From DATEPR01 sp036503065 (GTDB lineage Bacteria; Actinomycetota; Actinomycetes; Mycobacteriales; Pseudonocardiaceae), in the NCBI GenBank assembly GCA_036503065.1, contig DASXXM010000645.1:1-13500 (forward strand): a DNA stretch of 13,500 nt, given 5' to 3'. The position numbers and the translations under genes are program-made. The notes under the pieces were generated by a model. The model did no database searches. It was not told the DNA's origin and saw nothing but the letters and a program-made list of their open reading frames with translations. Shown here piece after piece: positions 5,948 through 13,057 of this stretch. How positions within the stretch are numbered: position 1 is the first letter of the stretch; each line of letters starts with the position of its first letter.

Positions 5948-7854
5948 GCGTCGGGGACGCGCGGCACGATCGTCTTCTCGACGAAGATGCCGTGCCACAC
6001 CATGAAGACCAGTACCGACCAGATCCGGCGGCTGTGGTCCAGCGTGCCGGTGCGGTGCTCCTCAAGGAGCCGCAGCACGGCGTTGCGGTTGATCAGCTCG
6101 TCGGTCTGTGAGCGCAGCACGGCCTGCCGTGCCCAGTCGTACATGTCGGCCTTCAGCCAGTGCCGGATCGGCACCGGGACGGCCCTGGTGCGCCGGTTGC
6201 GCGCGCGGGCCGGCACGATGTCGCGCAGCGCCCGCCGCAGCGCGTGCTTGGTGGTCTCGTTGGTGATCTTCTGCTCCAGCGGGAGCCTGCTGGCCACCCG
6301 GAACACGTCGGCGTCCAGGAACGGCGCCCGCAGTTCCAGCGAGTGCGCCATGGTCATCTTGTCCGCCTTGACCAGGATGTTGCCGCGCAACGACGTGAAC
6401 AGGTCCACGTGCTGCATCCTGGCCACCGGATCCCAGCCTGCCGATAGTCGGTACGGGCCGTCGGTCACGTCGGTGTGGCTGACCCGGTCGTCGTAGGTGC
6501 GCAGCACACCGCGCAGTTGGTCGCGCCGGAAGACGCGGGAGTTGCCGTAGTAGCGCTCCTCGAGGCTCAACGCGCCGCGCCGCAGCAGGTCCTTGCCGCG
6601 CACCCCGTCCGGGATGTGCGCGGACACCGTGCCCATGGCCCGCCGCAGCGCGCCCGGCACCCGCTCGAACGGGGCCAGCGACAGCGGCTCCCGGTAGATG
6701 CCGTAGCCGCCGAACAGCTCGTCCGCGCCCTCACCGGACAGCACCACCTTGACGTGGTTGCGGGCCTCCCTGGCGATGAACCACAGCGGCACCAGCGCCG
6801 GATCGGCCACCGGGTCGTCCAGGTACCACACGACCAGCGGCAGCGCGGACATCATGTCCTCGGCTGACACCGTGCGCACGACGTGCCTTGCCCCGATCGC
6901 CGCCGCGGACTCGGCCGCCACGTCCACCTCGGAGTAGCCCTGCCGCTCGAAGCCGGTGGTGAACGTGATCAGATCCGGATTGTGCTGTTTGGCCAGCGCC
7001 GCGATCGCGGTCGAGTCGAGGCCGCCGGACAGGAACGCGCCCACCGAGACGTCGGCGCGCATGTGCTTGGCCACCGAGTCCCGCAGCGCATCGGCGATCT
7101 CGCCGTAGAGCCGCTCCGCGTCGAGGCCGCCGCGTACCGGGCGCGGCTGGAACGTCGGGTTGAAGTACCGGTGGGTGGCCACCTCGCCGCCGGGGGAGAC
7201 CGTGAACGACGTGCCGGACTCGATGCGCAGGATCCGGTCGTGCAGCGTCGCGGGCTCCGGCACGTACTGCAGGGTCAGGTAGTGCTGTAACGCGCGCCGG
7301 TCCAGCCTCGGGTTGATGCCCAGCGTGCCGGACAGCTCCAGCAGGCTCTTCTTCTCGCTGGCGAACGCCGTGCCGTGCGGGCCGGTCGCGTAGTACAGCG
7401 GCCGGCCGCCGAACGGGTCGCGGGCGCCGAACGCGAGGTTGCGCTCGTTGTCCCAGATGACGAACGCGAACACGCCGCGCAGCCGGTCCACCCCGTGCGG
7501 GCCGTAGTAGTGGTACGCGGCCACGACGGCCTCCGCGTCGCCGCTGGTGGCGAACAGGGCGCCGTGCCGCAGCATCAGTTCGGCCCGCAGCTCCAGATAG
7601 TTGTAGACCTCGCCGTCGTGGACGATCGTGTACCGGTTCGGCGATTCCGGTGGCCCCCAGTGCAGCGGCTGCCCCGAGTGCACGATGTCGACCACGGACA
7701 GCCGGGCGCAGCCGAGCACGACCTCCTGGTCGGTCCAGGTGTCCATCTCGTCGGGACCGCGGTGCCGGGTGACGCGCAGCGCGCCCTCCACCGCGGCGCG
7801 CGACGCCTCCGCGTCCACTTCGGAGGGACAGACAAGGCCAATCAAACCGCTCAC
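5926..7854 (-). CDS. asnB: AsnB/LtsA-type glutamine-dependent amidotransferase homolog with altered glutaminase site
   Basis: A 642-residue two-domain protein of the asparagine synthetase B family. Relatives at this locus (M. tuberculosis Rv2201, Corynebacterium LtsA) are linked to amidation of diaminopimelate in peptidoglycan precursors. The synthetase domain keeps its ATP motif SGGLDST (276-282) and SGEGADELFGGY (373-384). The N-terminal Ntn-hydrolase domain (about 1-200) keeps R51, G81-E82 and D106, but the nucleophile Cys2 is Ser (start MSGLIGLVCPS) and the oxyanion-hole Asn is D80 (HDGEVYNY instead of the usual FNGEIYNY). In the C-terminal motif, normally RPKLGFPVPIRHWL, it reads RRTRAVPVPIRHWL, so T556 replaces Lys. 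The GTG at 7854 was chosen because it aligns with the family's MCGL start; GAGAGG lies 12 bases upstream. The frame stays open to an ATG at 7935. It may lack glutaminase activity, use ammonia, or be a divergent paralog. Confidence 0.9.
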   Translation of the reverse strand: MSGLIGLVCPSEVDAEASRAAVEGALRVTRHRGPDEMDTWTDQEVVLGCARLSVVDIVHSGQPLHWGPPESPNRYTIVHDGEVYNYLELRAELMLRHGALFATSGDAEAVVAAYHYYGPHGVDRLRGVFAFVIWDNERNLAFGARDPFGGRPLYYATGPHGTAFASEKKSLLELSGTLGINPRLDRRALQHYLTLQYVPEPATLHDRILRIESGTSFTVSPGGEVATHRYFNPTFQPRPVRGGLDAERLYGEIADALRDSVAKHMRADVSVGAFLSGGLDSTAIAALAKQHNPDLITFTTGFERQGYSEVDVAAESAAAIGARHVVRTVSAEDMMSALPLVVWYLDDPVADPALVPLWFIAREARNHVKVVLSGEGADELFGGYGIYREPLSLAPFERVPGALRRAMGTVSAHIPDGVRGKDLLRRGALSLEERYYGNSRVFRRDQLRGVLRTYDDRVSHTDVTDGPYRLSAGWDPVARMQHVDLFTSLRGNILVKADKMTMAHSLELRAPFLDADVFRVASRLPLEQKITNETTKHALRRALRDIVPARARNRRTRAVPVPIRHWLKADMYDWARQAVLRSQTDELINRNAVLRLLEEHRTGTLDHSRRIWSVLVFMVWHGIFVEKTIVPRVPDARYPVRL

Positions 7855-7883
7855 GATTTTCGCGCACCTCTCGTGTCGGTACG

Positions 7884-7889
7884 ACAGTA
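7884..7889 (-). promoter_or_regulatory. Candidate -10 element of asnB
   Basis: TACTGT on the minus strand fits TANNNT; transcription would begin near 7877, giving a leader of about 23 bases that includes the GAGAGG ribosome binding site. No convincing -35 was found, so this is tentative. The 187 bp between the asnB and ctaC starts must hold the promoters of both divergent genes. Confidence 0.3.
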
Positions 7890-7965
7890 TGCCGACCACC
7901 GGTGTGTGATCTTCGCGGCACGGCTCGCCGTTCACCCCACGAGGGCGCGGCCCAGGTAGCTGGGC

Positions 7966-7971
7966 TAGGCT
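7966..7971 (+). promoter_or_regulatory. Candidate -10 element of ctaC
   Basis: TAGGCT fits the actinobacterial TANNNT hexamer and would start transcription near 7978, about 64 bases before the ctaC GTG. No -35 match was seen at the usual distance. Confidence 0.3.
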
Positions 7972-8041
7972 CCGTTTCGCCGGGCACCCTGGGGGGTCCG
8001 GATGTCGACGCAGTATCTGTCAGCCGAGGAGGCAGCGAGCA

Positions 8042-8983
8042 GTGGGCCTGAAGCCGTCGACCGTGGAGAAGCGCACCCGGTTGGTGAAGCTCGTCGGTCT
8101 GGCCACCCTCGTGGTGCTGACCGCCTCCGCCTGCACATCCGACCAGGCGCTGCACTTCGGCTGGCCCGCGGCCATCACGCCGCAGGGCGACCGGATGCGC
8201 ACCTTCTGGATGTGGGCCGCGTTCGCGTCGCTGGCGGTGGGCGTGATCGTGTGGGGCCTGACGATCTGGACGGTGTCCTTCCACCGCAAGCGCAAGGGGC
8301 GCGACGAGCTGCCGAGGCAGTTCCAGTACAGCACCGCGCTGGAAGTCATCCTGGTCGTCGTGCCGCTGGCGATCGTGTCCGTGCTGTTCTACTTCACCGT
8401 CCAGTCCCAGGACTACGTGCTGGCCAAGGTGCCCAACCCGAACCTGACGGTCGACGTGATCGGTTTCCAGTGGAACTGGGAGTTCGACTACCACGGCTAC
8501 ACCACGCCGGACGGCCAGATCGTGAAGACGGTCGGCAGCTCGCAGGAGATCCCGCTGCTTGTGCTGCCCACCAACGAGGTCATCCAGTACGACCTGCTGT
8601 CCACGGACGTCATCCACTCGTTCTTCGTGCCGGCGTTCAACTTCAAGCGGGACGTCTTTCCGGACCCGACCAAGAACAACCAGGACTCGTCGTTCCAGAA
8701 CACCATCGACAAGTCCGGTTCGTTCGTCGGCCACTGCGCCGAACTGTGCGGCACCTACCACTCGATGATGAACTTCGAGGTCCGGTCGATGCCGCAGGAT
8801 CTGTTCAACCACTACATGGGCCTGCGCACCCAGATCAACCCGCAGACCAACGTGCCGTACACGGCGGCGGAAGCGCTGATCAGGACCGGGCAGGACGAGC
8901 CGAGTTGTGGTGACCTGTGCACCCCGCAAGCGGTGACGACGCACCCGTTCGGCACGAGCCGTCAGCAGACCCCCGGCCAGTGA
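8042..8983 (+). CDS. ctaC: Cytochrome c oxidase subunit II (aa3-type)
   Basis: A 313-residue subunit of the terminal oxidase carrying the binuclear CuA site that accepts electrons from the cytochrome bcc complex. It has an N-terminal signal with a lipoprotein-type cysteine (ASAC, C31), two membrane helices at about 54-78 and 100-121, and an extracytoplasmic cupredoxin domain. All CuA ligands are present: H192, C232, E234, C236, H240 and M243 in the segment GHCAELCGTYHSMM. The electron-entry aromatic patch is FQWNWEF (142-148). The C-terminal tail has an unusual SCGDLC (C289, C293) before the usual TTHPF. The GTG start has GAGGAGG nine bases upstream. ctaF follows 46 bp downstream; ctaD is not between them, as in mycobacteria and unlike Streptomyces (recalled order). 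Confidence 0.97.
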   Translation: MGLKPSTVEKRTRLVKLVGLATLVVLTASACTSDQALHFGWPAAITPQGDRMRTFWMWAAFASLAVGVIVWGLTIWTVSFHRKRKGRDELPRQFQYSTALEVILVVVPLAIVSVLFYFTVQSQDYVLAKVPNPNLTVDVIGFQWNWEFDYHGYTTPDGQIVKTVGSSQEIPLLVLPTNEVIQYDLLSTDVIHSFFVPAFNFKRDVFPDPTKNNQDSSFQNTIDKSGSFVGHCAELCGTYHSMMNFEVRSMPQDLFNHYMGLRTQINPQTNVPYTAAEALIRTGQDEPSCGDLCTPQAVTTHPFGTSRQQTPGQ

Positions 8984-8988
8984 GCGCC

Positions 8989-9033
8989 ATGAGCACCGTG
9001 TCCAGCACCATTGAGGTAGTGAGGAAACCATGA
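8989..9033 (+). CDS. Possible 14-residue leader peptide coupled to ctaF
   Basis: A short frame, MSTVSSTIEVVRKP, begins five bases after the ctaC stop and ends in TGA that overlaps the ctaF start as ATGA (9030-9033). The arrangement is that of translational coupling. There is no clear Shine-Dalgarno sequence before its ATG, and the ctaF ribosome binding site (GAGGA, 9021-9025) lies inside it. It may be chance; only conservation or ribosome data could decide. Confidence 0.25.
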   Translation: MSTVSSTIEVVRKP

Positions 9034-9455
9034 AGGTCGAGGGTCGGATCTTCCTGTACATCGCAGCCTTCGCCTTCATTATGGCGATCGTGTATGCGGT
9101 GTGGGCCAAGCTCGGCAGCACGGATCACACCATCGAGCCGGTCGGCCTCATCGGCCTGATCCTCACCGGCGGGCTGTGCCTGATCATCGGCACGTTCTTC
9201 GAGTTCGTCGCGCGGCGCCTGGAACAGCCCCGGCCCGAGGACAACCCGCGCGCCGAGGTCAGCGACGGCGCCGGCGAGGTCGGCTTCTTCAGCCCCGGCA
9301 GCTACTGGCCGATCGTGCTGGCCCTCGCCGCCGCGGTGGTCGGTGTGGCGCTGGCGTTCTGGCTGGTCTGGCTGCTGGTCACCGGGATCATCCTGGTGCT
9401 GGTCATGGTCGGTGGGCTCGTGTTCGAGTACCACATCGGTCCGAACCACGACTGA
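9030..9455 (+). CDS. ctaF: Cytochrome c oxidase subunit IV (actinobacterial CtaF)
   Basis: A 141-residue integral membrane subunit found only in actinobacterial aa3 oxidases (PF12270 family), close in length to recalled M. tuberculosis Rv2199c. Four hydrophobic helices lie at about 7-27, 36-60, 93-113 and 115-133. The conserved motif GFFSPGSYWP (85-94) precedes the third helix, and the protein ends VFEYHIGPNHD. The ATG has GAGGA four bases upstream. It is probably cotranscribed with ctaC. A small hairpin follows the stop immediately. Confidence 0.95.
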   Translation: MKVEGRIFLYIAAFAFIMAIVYAVWAKLGSTDHTIEPVGLIGLILTGGLCLIIGTFFEFVARRLEQPRPEDNPRAEVSDGAGEVGFFSPGSYWPIVLALAAAVVGVALAFWLVWLLVTGIILVLVMVGGLVFEYHIGPNHD

Positions 9456-9456
9456 A

Positions 9457-9474
9457 GGCTTCCTGAGGGAAGCC
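9457..9474. terminator. Short hairpin after ctaF (possible weak terminator)
   Basis: GGCTTCC (9457-9463) and GGAAGCC (9468-9474) pair around a TGAG loop, one base after the ctaF stop codon. A 7-bp stem without a U-tract is a weak terminator at best, but it is placed where the ctaCF transcript should end, before the DUF1800 gene. Confidence 0.45.
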
Positions 9475-9518
9475 GGTAAACCCTGTTCTGACGCCGACCG
9501 GTCGCCCACCATCGTGGT

Positions 9519-10799
9519 GTGGCAACCCTGGACGAGAGCGCGGCGGTCCGCCGACTGCATGACCGCCTCGGCTTCGGACCCCGCCCCGGCGATCTCACCG
9601 CCGGCTTCACGGCGACCGCGAATGCCCTGCTCAACCCGACACCCGACACCGCGCCGCCACCGAACCTGGGCGCCCCGGTGGCCCGACCGGGCGCGGACGC
9701 GACAGCACGCAAGCAGGCGGCGCAGGCGCTGGCGCAACAGGAACTGACCCTGGCCGGCTGGTGGCTGGACCGGATGGCGTCCACGACCGCCCCACTGACC
9801 GAGCGGCTGACCTGGTTCTGGCACGGGCACTTCGCCACCAGCGAGCAGAAGGTCCGCAGCCCGCAACTCATGCTGCGGCAGAACGAGACCTTCCGCCAGC
9901 AGGGCATCGGCGACTTCACCACGCTGGCCAGATCGCTGATCGTGGACCCGGCGATGCTGCTGTGGCTGGACGGGCAGCAGAACACGGTCCGCGCGCCCAA
10001 CGAGAACCTGGCCCGCGAGTCCATGGAACTGTTCCTGCTGGGCATCGGCCACTACACCGAGGACGACGTCCGCGCGGCGGCTCGCGCGCTCACCGGCTGG
10101 ACCGTCAACCGCATCACCGGCACGGCACAGCTGGTACCGCGCCGGCACGACACCGGCACCAAGACGATCCTGGGCGTCAGCCAGAACTTCGACGCCGACT
10201 CGTTCGTCGACCTCGTCCTGTCCCAGCCCGCCTCGCCGCGGTTCGTGGCCGGACGGCTGTGGTTCCGGCTGGTGTCGGCCACCCCGCCACCGTCCGATGT
10301 GCTCGATCGGCTGGTGGCCGGCTACGGCGCCACGCGCAGCATCCACGGCCTGCTGACCGCGCTGGTCGCCGAACCGTCCTTCCTGGACAGTGCGCAGACG
10401 TTGGTGAAGCAGCCGGTGGAGTGGCTGGTCGGCCTGCTCCGCGCGGTCGGCCTGCGGCCAGATCAGTTGCCCGCCAAGGCAATGCTCGCCGGCCTGCGCG
10501 CGCTCGGGCAGGTCCCGTTCGAGCCGCCGAACGTCGGCGGCTGGCCGGCCGACACGGCGTGGCTGACCACGTCCGCCGCCCTGACCCGCCTGCACCTGGC
10601 GCAGGCGGTCGCCGCCAAGGCCGACGTGACAACAATCACCAACGCGTCGACGGCAACCCGGGCGGAAGCCGTGCGGCGCCTGCTCGGCGTGGACGCCTGG
10701 ACCGCCCGGACCTCGGCCGCGCTGGCCAAGGTCACCGACAATCCGCGCGCCCTGCTGGCCATCGCGGCCTGCGCGCCCGAATTTGTGGTGAGCCAATGA
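9519..10799 (+). CDS. DUF1800 family protein
   Basis: A 426-residue protein of the uncharacterised DUF1800 family, usually encoded next to a DUF1501 gene as here. Family segments in order: RRLHDRLGFGPRPGD (11-25), TWFWHGHFATS (98-108) with the conserved His pair H102/H104, APNENLARESMEL (159-171), YTEDDVRAAARALTGW (179-194) and PFEPPNVGGWP (333-343). No signal peptide is visible at its N-terminus. The GTG at 9519 gives the family's usual start; no Shine-Dalgarno sequence precedes it, and CACCAT (9507-9512) could be a weak -10 of a leaderless message. Its TGA overlaps the next gene's ATG by three bases (ATGA). Biochemical function unknown. Confidence 0.9.
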   Translation: MATLDESAAVRRLHDRLGFGPRPGDLTAGFTATANALLNPTPDTAPPPNLGAPVARPGADATARKQAAQALAQQELTLAGWWLDRMASTTAPLTERLTWFWHGHFATSEQKVRSPQLMLRQNETFRQQGIGDFTTLARSLIVDPAMLLWLDGQQNTVRAPNENLARESMELFLLGIGHYTEDDVRAAARALTGWTVNRITGTAQLVPRRHDTGTKTILGVSQNFDADSFVDLVLSQPASPRFVAGRLWFRLVSATPPPSDVLDRLVAGYGATRSIHGLLTALVAEPSFLDSAQTLVKQPVEWLVGLLRAVGLRPDQLPAKAMLAGLRALGQVPFEPPNVGGWPADTAWLTTSAALTRLHLAQAVAAKADVTTITNASTATRAEAVRRLLGVDAWTARTSAALAKVTDNPRALLAIAACAPEFVVSQ

Positions 10800-12013
10800 A
10801 CCGGTTAACCCGACGCCGTTTCCTGTTCGCCTCCGGGGTCACCGCGGCCGGCGCGCTCGCCGCCGGGGCCACGCAGGTGCACTGGACCGACCTGTTCGCC
10901 GCGGCGCAGACGAATCCGTTGCGCCCGGACCAGGGCGTGCTCGTCGTGGTCACCCTCTACGGCGGCAACGACGGCCTGAACACGGTCGTGCCGGCCGGTG
11001 ATCCCGCCTACCAGAAGGCCCGGCCGGACCTGGCCTACCAGCCGCACGAGGTGCTCAACCTGGGCGACGGCCTCGGCCTGAACCCGGGCATGACCGGCCT
11101 CAAGTCGCTGTGGGACGAGAACCGGCTGGCCGTGGTGCGAGGCGTCGGCTACCCGGTGCCCGATCACAGCCACTTCCGGTCGATGGCCATCTGGCAGACC
11201 GCGTCGCCCACCACGTCCGTGCCGACCGGCTGGCTGGGGCGGTGGCTGGACACGACCGGGGACAACCCCCTGCTCGCCGTCTCGGTCGAGCCGGTGCTGC
11301 CGCCGCTGCTGGCCGGCCAGCACGGGGCCGCCGTGTCGCTGCCGGTCGGCGGCCTGACCATGCCGGCCGGTCAACTCGGCGCGGCGTTCCTGGCGTTGGG
11401 CGGGACGCAGGCCGGCGACAGCGTGGCCACCGCGAGGGCGGCCAGGTCCGTGGTGGACCTGCAGGACGCGGTTCGGGTGCTCGGTGGCGCGGTGCACGAC
11501 TCGCTCGGTGGCGCGGTCCGCACGGCGCAGCAGAGTCCGTTGGCCGGCCAACTCGATCTGGTCGCGTCGCTGGTCGAGGCCGGCGTGCCCACCAGGGCCT
11601 ACTCGGTGTCGCTCGGCGGGTTCGACACGCATGCCGACGAGAAGGCCACCCAGCAGCGGTTGCTGACCGAACTGGACGGTGCGCTCAGCTCGTTCGTGCA
11701 GCGGATGCGGCGCAGCACCCGGGGTCAGCAGGTGGTGGTGCTGGTGTACTCGGAGTTCGGCAGGCGCGTCGCCGCCAATGCCGGCGACGGCACCGATCAC
11801 GGGACCGCAGGGCCGGTGTTCCTGACCGGCGCCGGAGTGCGCGGCGGGTTCTACGGCGAGCAGCCCAGCCTGTCCGAACTGGACAACGGAGATCTCAAGG
11901 AGAGCACGGATTTCCGCTCGATCTACGCGACCGTGCTGGACAAGGTGCTCAGCACCGACCCCGGCCGGGTACTCGGCGACTACAGCGGACGGTTGGACTC
12001 GGTGCTGCTCTGA
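10796..12013 (+). CDS. Tat-exported DUF1501 family protein (alkaline phosphatase/sulfatase-like fold)
   Basis: A 405-residue protein with a twin-arginine signal (MNRLTRRRFLFAS, hydrophobic to about residue 27), so it is probably exported folded through Tat. DUF1501 proteins are thought to share the alkaline phosphatase/sulfatase fold. Conserved polar motifs that could bind metal are LYGGNDGLN (D59), DHSHF (123-127), GGFDTH (D277, H279), SEFGR (E320) and TDHGT (D334, H335). The ATG at 10796 overlaps the DUF1800 stop, indicating translational coupling. Codon 4 is TTA, a rare leucine codon in such genomes. The last 34 bases overlap the end of trpD on the opposite strand. Substrate unknown. Confidence 0.92.
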   Translation: MNRLTRRRFLFASGVTAAGALAAGATQVHWTDLFAAAQTNPLRPDQGVLVVVTLYGGNDGLNTVVPAGDPAYQKARPDLAYQPHEVLNLGDGLGLNPGMTGLKSLWDENRLAVVRGVGYPVPDHSHFRSMAIWQTASPTTSVPTGWLGRWLDTTGDNPLLAVSVEPVLPPLLAGQHGAAVSLPVGGLTMPAGQLGAAFLALGGTQAGDSVATARAARSVVDLQDAVRVLGGAVHDSLGGAVRTAQQSPLAGQLDLVASLVEAGVPTRAYSVSLGGFDTHADEKATQQRLLTELDGALSSFVQRMRRSTRGQQVVVLVYSEFGRRVAANAGDGTDHGTAGPVFLTGAGVRGGFYGEQPSLSELDNGDLKESTDFRSIYATVLDKVLSTDPGRVLGDYSGRLDSVLL

Positions 12014-13056
12014 GCGGCCCGCAACTCCGTCGTCACGGCGACCCAACGGTCCAACAACCGCGCCGCGACACCGGAGTCGACCGCATCGGTCACCGCCACC
12101 AACCCGTCCCGCAGATCGGCGTGCAGGTCACCGGACAGCCCACGATGGGCCGCGACCGCGCCGGCCGCGTTCAGCAGCACGGCATCCCGCACCGGCCCCG
12201 GCTTCCCCGTGACCAGATCGCGCACCACCTGGGCGTTGGCCGCCGGATCGCCGCCCTTGAGATCGGCCGCGGTGGCCGGGCGGATGCCCAACCGGGTTGG
12301 ATCCACCTGCTCGATCCGCACCGAGTGGTTGTCCGCCAACCACACCGTGCTGGTGGTCGTCGTGGTCAGCTCGTCCAGTCCGTCGTCGCCGCGTACCACC
12401 AGGACGGTGGCGCCGCGCCCGGCGAAGACCTCGGCCATCACCGGCGCCATCGTCGGATTGGCGCAGCCGACCAGCCCGCCGGCCGGCTGGGCCGGATTGA
12501 TCAGCGGACCGAGGAAGTTGAACGCGGTGGGCACACCGAGTTCCCGCCGTGGCCCGGACGCGTGCCGGAACCCGGGGTGGTACAGCGGCGCGAAGCAGAA
12601 CGCGATGCCCAACTCCGTGACACAGGCCAGCACCGCGTCCGGCGACAGGTCGATGGCCACGCCCAACGCCTCCAGCACGTCCGCCGCGCCCGCCTTGGAC
12701 GTGGCCGCGCGCGCGCCGTGCTTGACCACCGGGACACCGGCGGCCGCGGTCACGATCGCGGCCATGGTGGAGATGTTCACCGTGCCGGCCTGGTCACCGC
12801 CGGTGCCGACGATGTCCACCGCGCGTTCGGTCAGCCGCACCCGCTTGGCGTGCGTGAGCATCGCGGCGGCCATGCCGGCGATCTCGGCGGGCGTCTCGCC
12901 CTTGGCGCGCAGTGCCACCGCGTAGCCGGCGATCTGCACGTCGGTCGCGCTGCCGGACATGATCTGGTCGGTGGCCCATGTGGTGTCGGCCTCGGTGAGG
13001 TCCTGCCGGGCGATCAGCCGCCCCAGTAAGCCGGTCCAGGTCGTCGTGTCCGGCAT
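11980..13056 (-). CDS. trpD: Anthranilate phosphoribosyltransferase
   Basis: A 358-residue cytosolic enzyme of the class IV phosphoribosyltransferases, joining anthranilate to PRPP in tryptophan synthesis. The PRPP loop GTGGD (84-88) and NIST (94-97), the KHG...SKAGAADVLEALG segment (112-133), RRELGVPTAFNFLGPL (170-185) and the metal motif GDDGLDE (223-229) are all present. Two differences from M. tuberculosis TrpD stand out: KHGNRAAS reads KHGARAAT, so A115 replaces the Asn that contacts anthranilate, and GTGGDGVNTVN reads GTGGDQAGTVN. The ATG at 13056 lies one base after the receiver gene's stop, so the two are probably coupled. Its 3' end overlaps DUF1501 by 34 bases tail to tail. An altered acceptor specificity is possible. 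Confidence 0.93.
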   Translation of the reverse strand: MPDTTTWTGLLGRLIARQDLTEADTTWATDQIMSGSATDVQIAGYAVALRAKGETPAEIAGMAAAMLTHAKRVRLTERAVDIVGTGGDQAGTVNISTMAAIVTAAAGVPVVKHGARAATSKAGAADVLEALGVAIDLSPDAVLACVTELGIAFCFAPLYHPGFRHASGPRRELGVPTAFNFLGPLINPAQPAGGLVGCANPTMAPVMAEVFAGRGATVLVVRGDDGLDELTTTTTSTVWLADNHSVRIEQVDPTRLGIRPATAADLKGGDPAANAQVVRDLVTGKPGPVRDAVLLNAAGAVAAHRGLSGDLHADLRDGLVAVTDAVDSGVAARLLDRWVAVTTELRAAQSSTESNRPL

Positions 13057-13057
13057 G

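Noticed and set aside
5926..7854. asnB as a pseudogene
   Set aside because: Despite lost catalytic residues the frame is full length, without stops, and other domain motifs are well conserved, so divergence under selection is more likely than decay.
6731..9121. Long minus-strand frame of 796 codons across asnB and ctaC
   Set aside because: It is out of frame with asnB and antisense to ctaC, both of which have clear family motifs; no motif of its own.
8880..10796. Long minus-strand frame opposite ctaF and DUF1800
   Set aside because: A shadow of the GC-skewed codon positions of the plus-strand genes; low-complexity Gly/Arg/Gln sequence.
11110..13029. Long plus-strand frame through DUF1501 and antisense to trpD
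   Set aside because: Both covered genes are strongly supported, and this frame has no recognisable domain.
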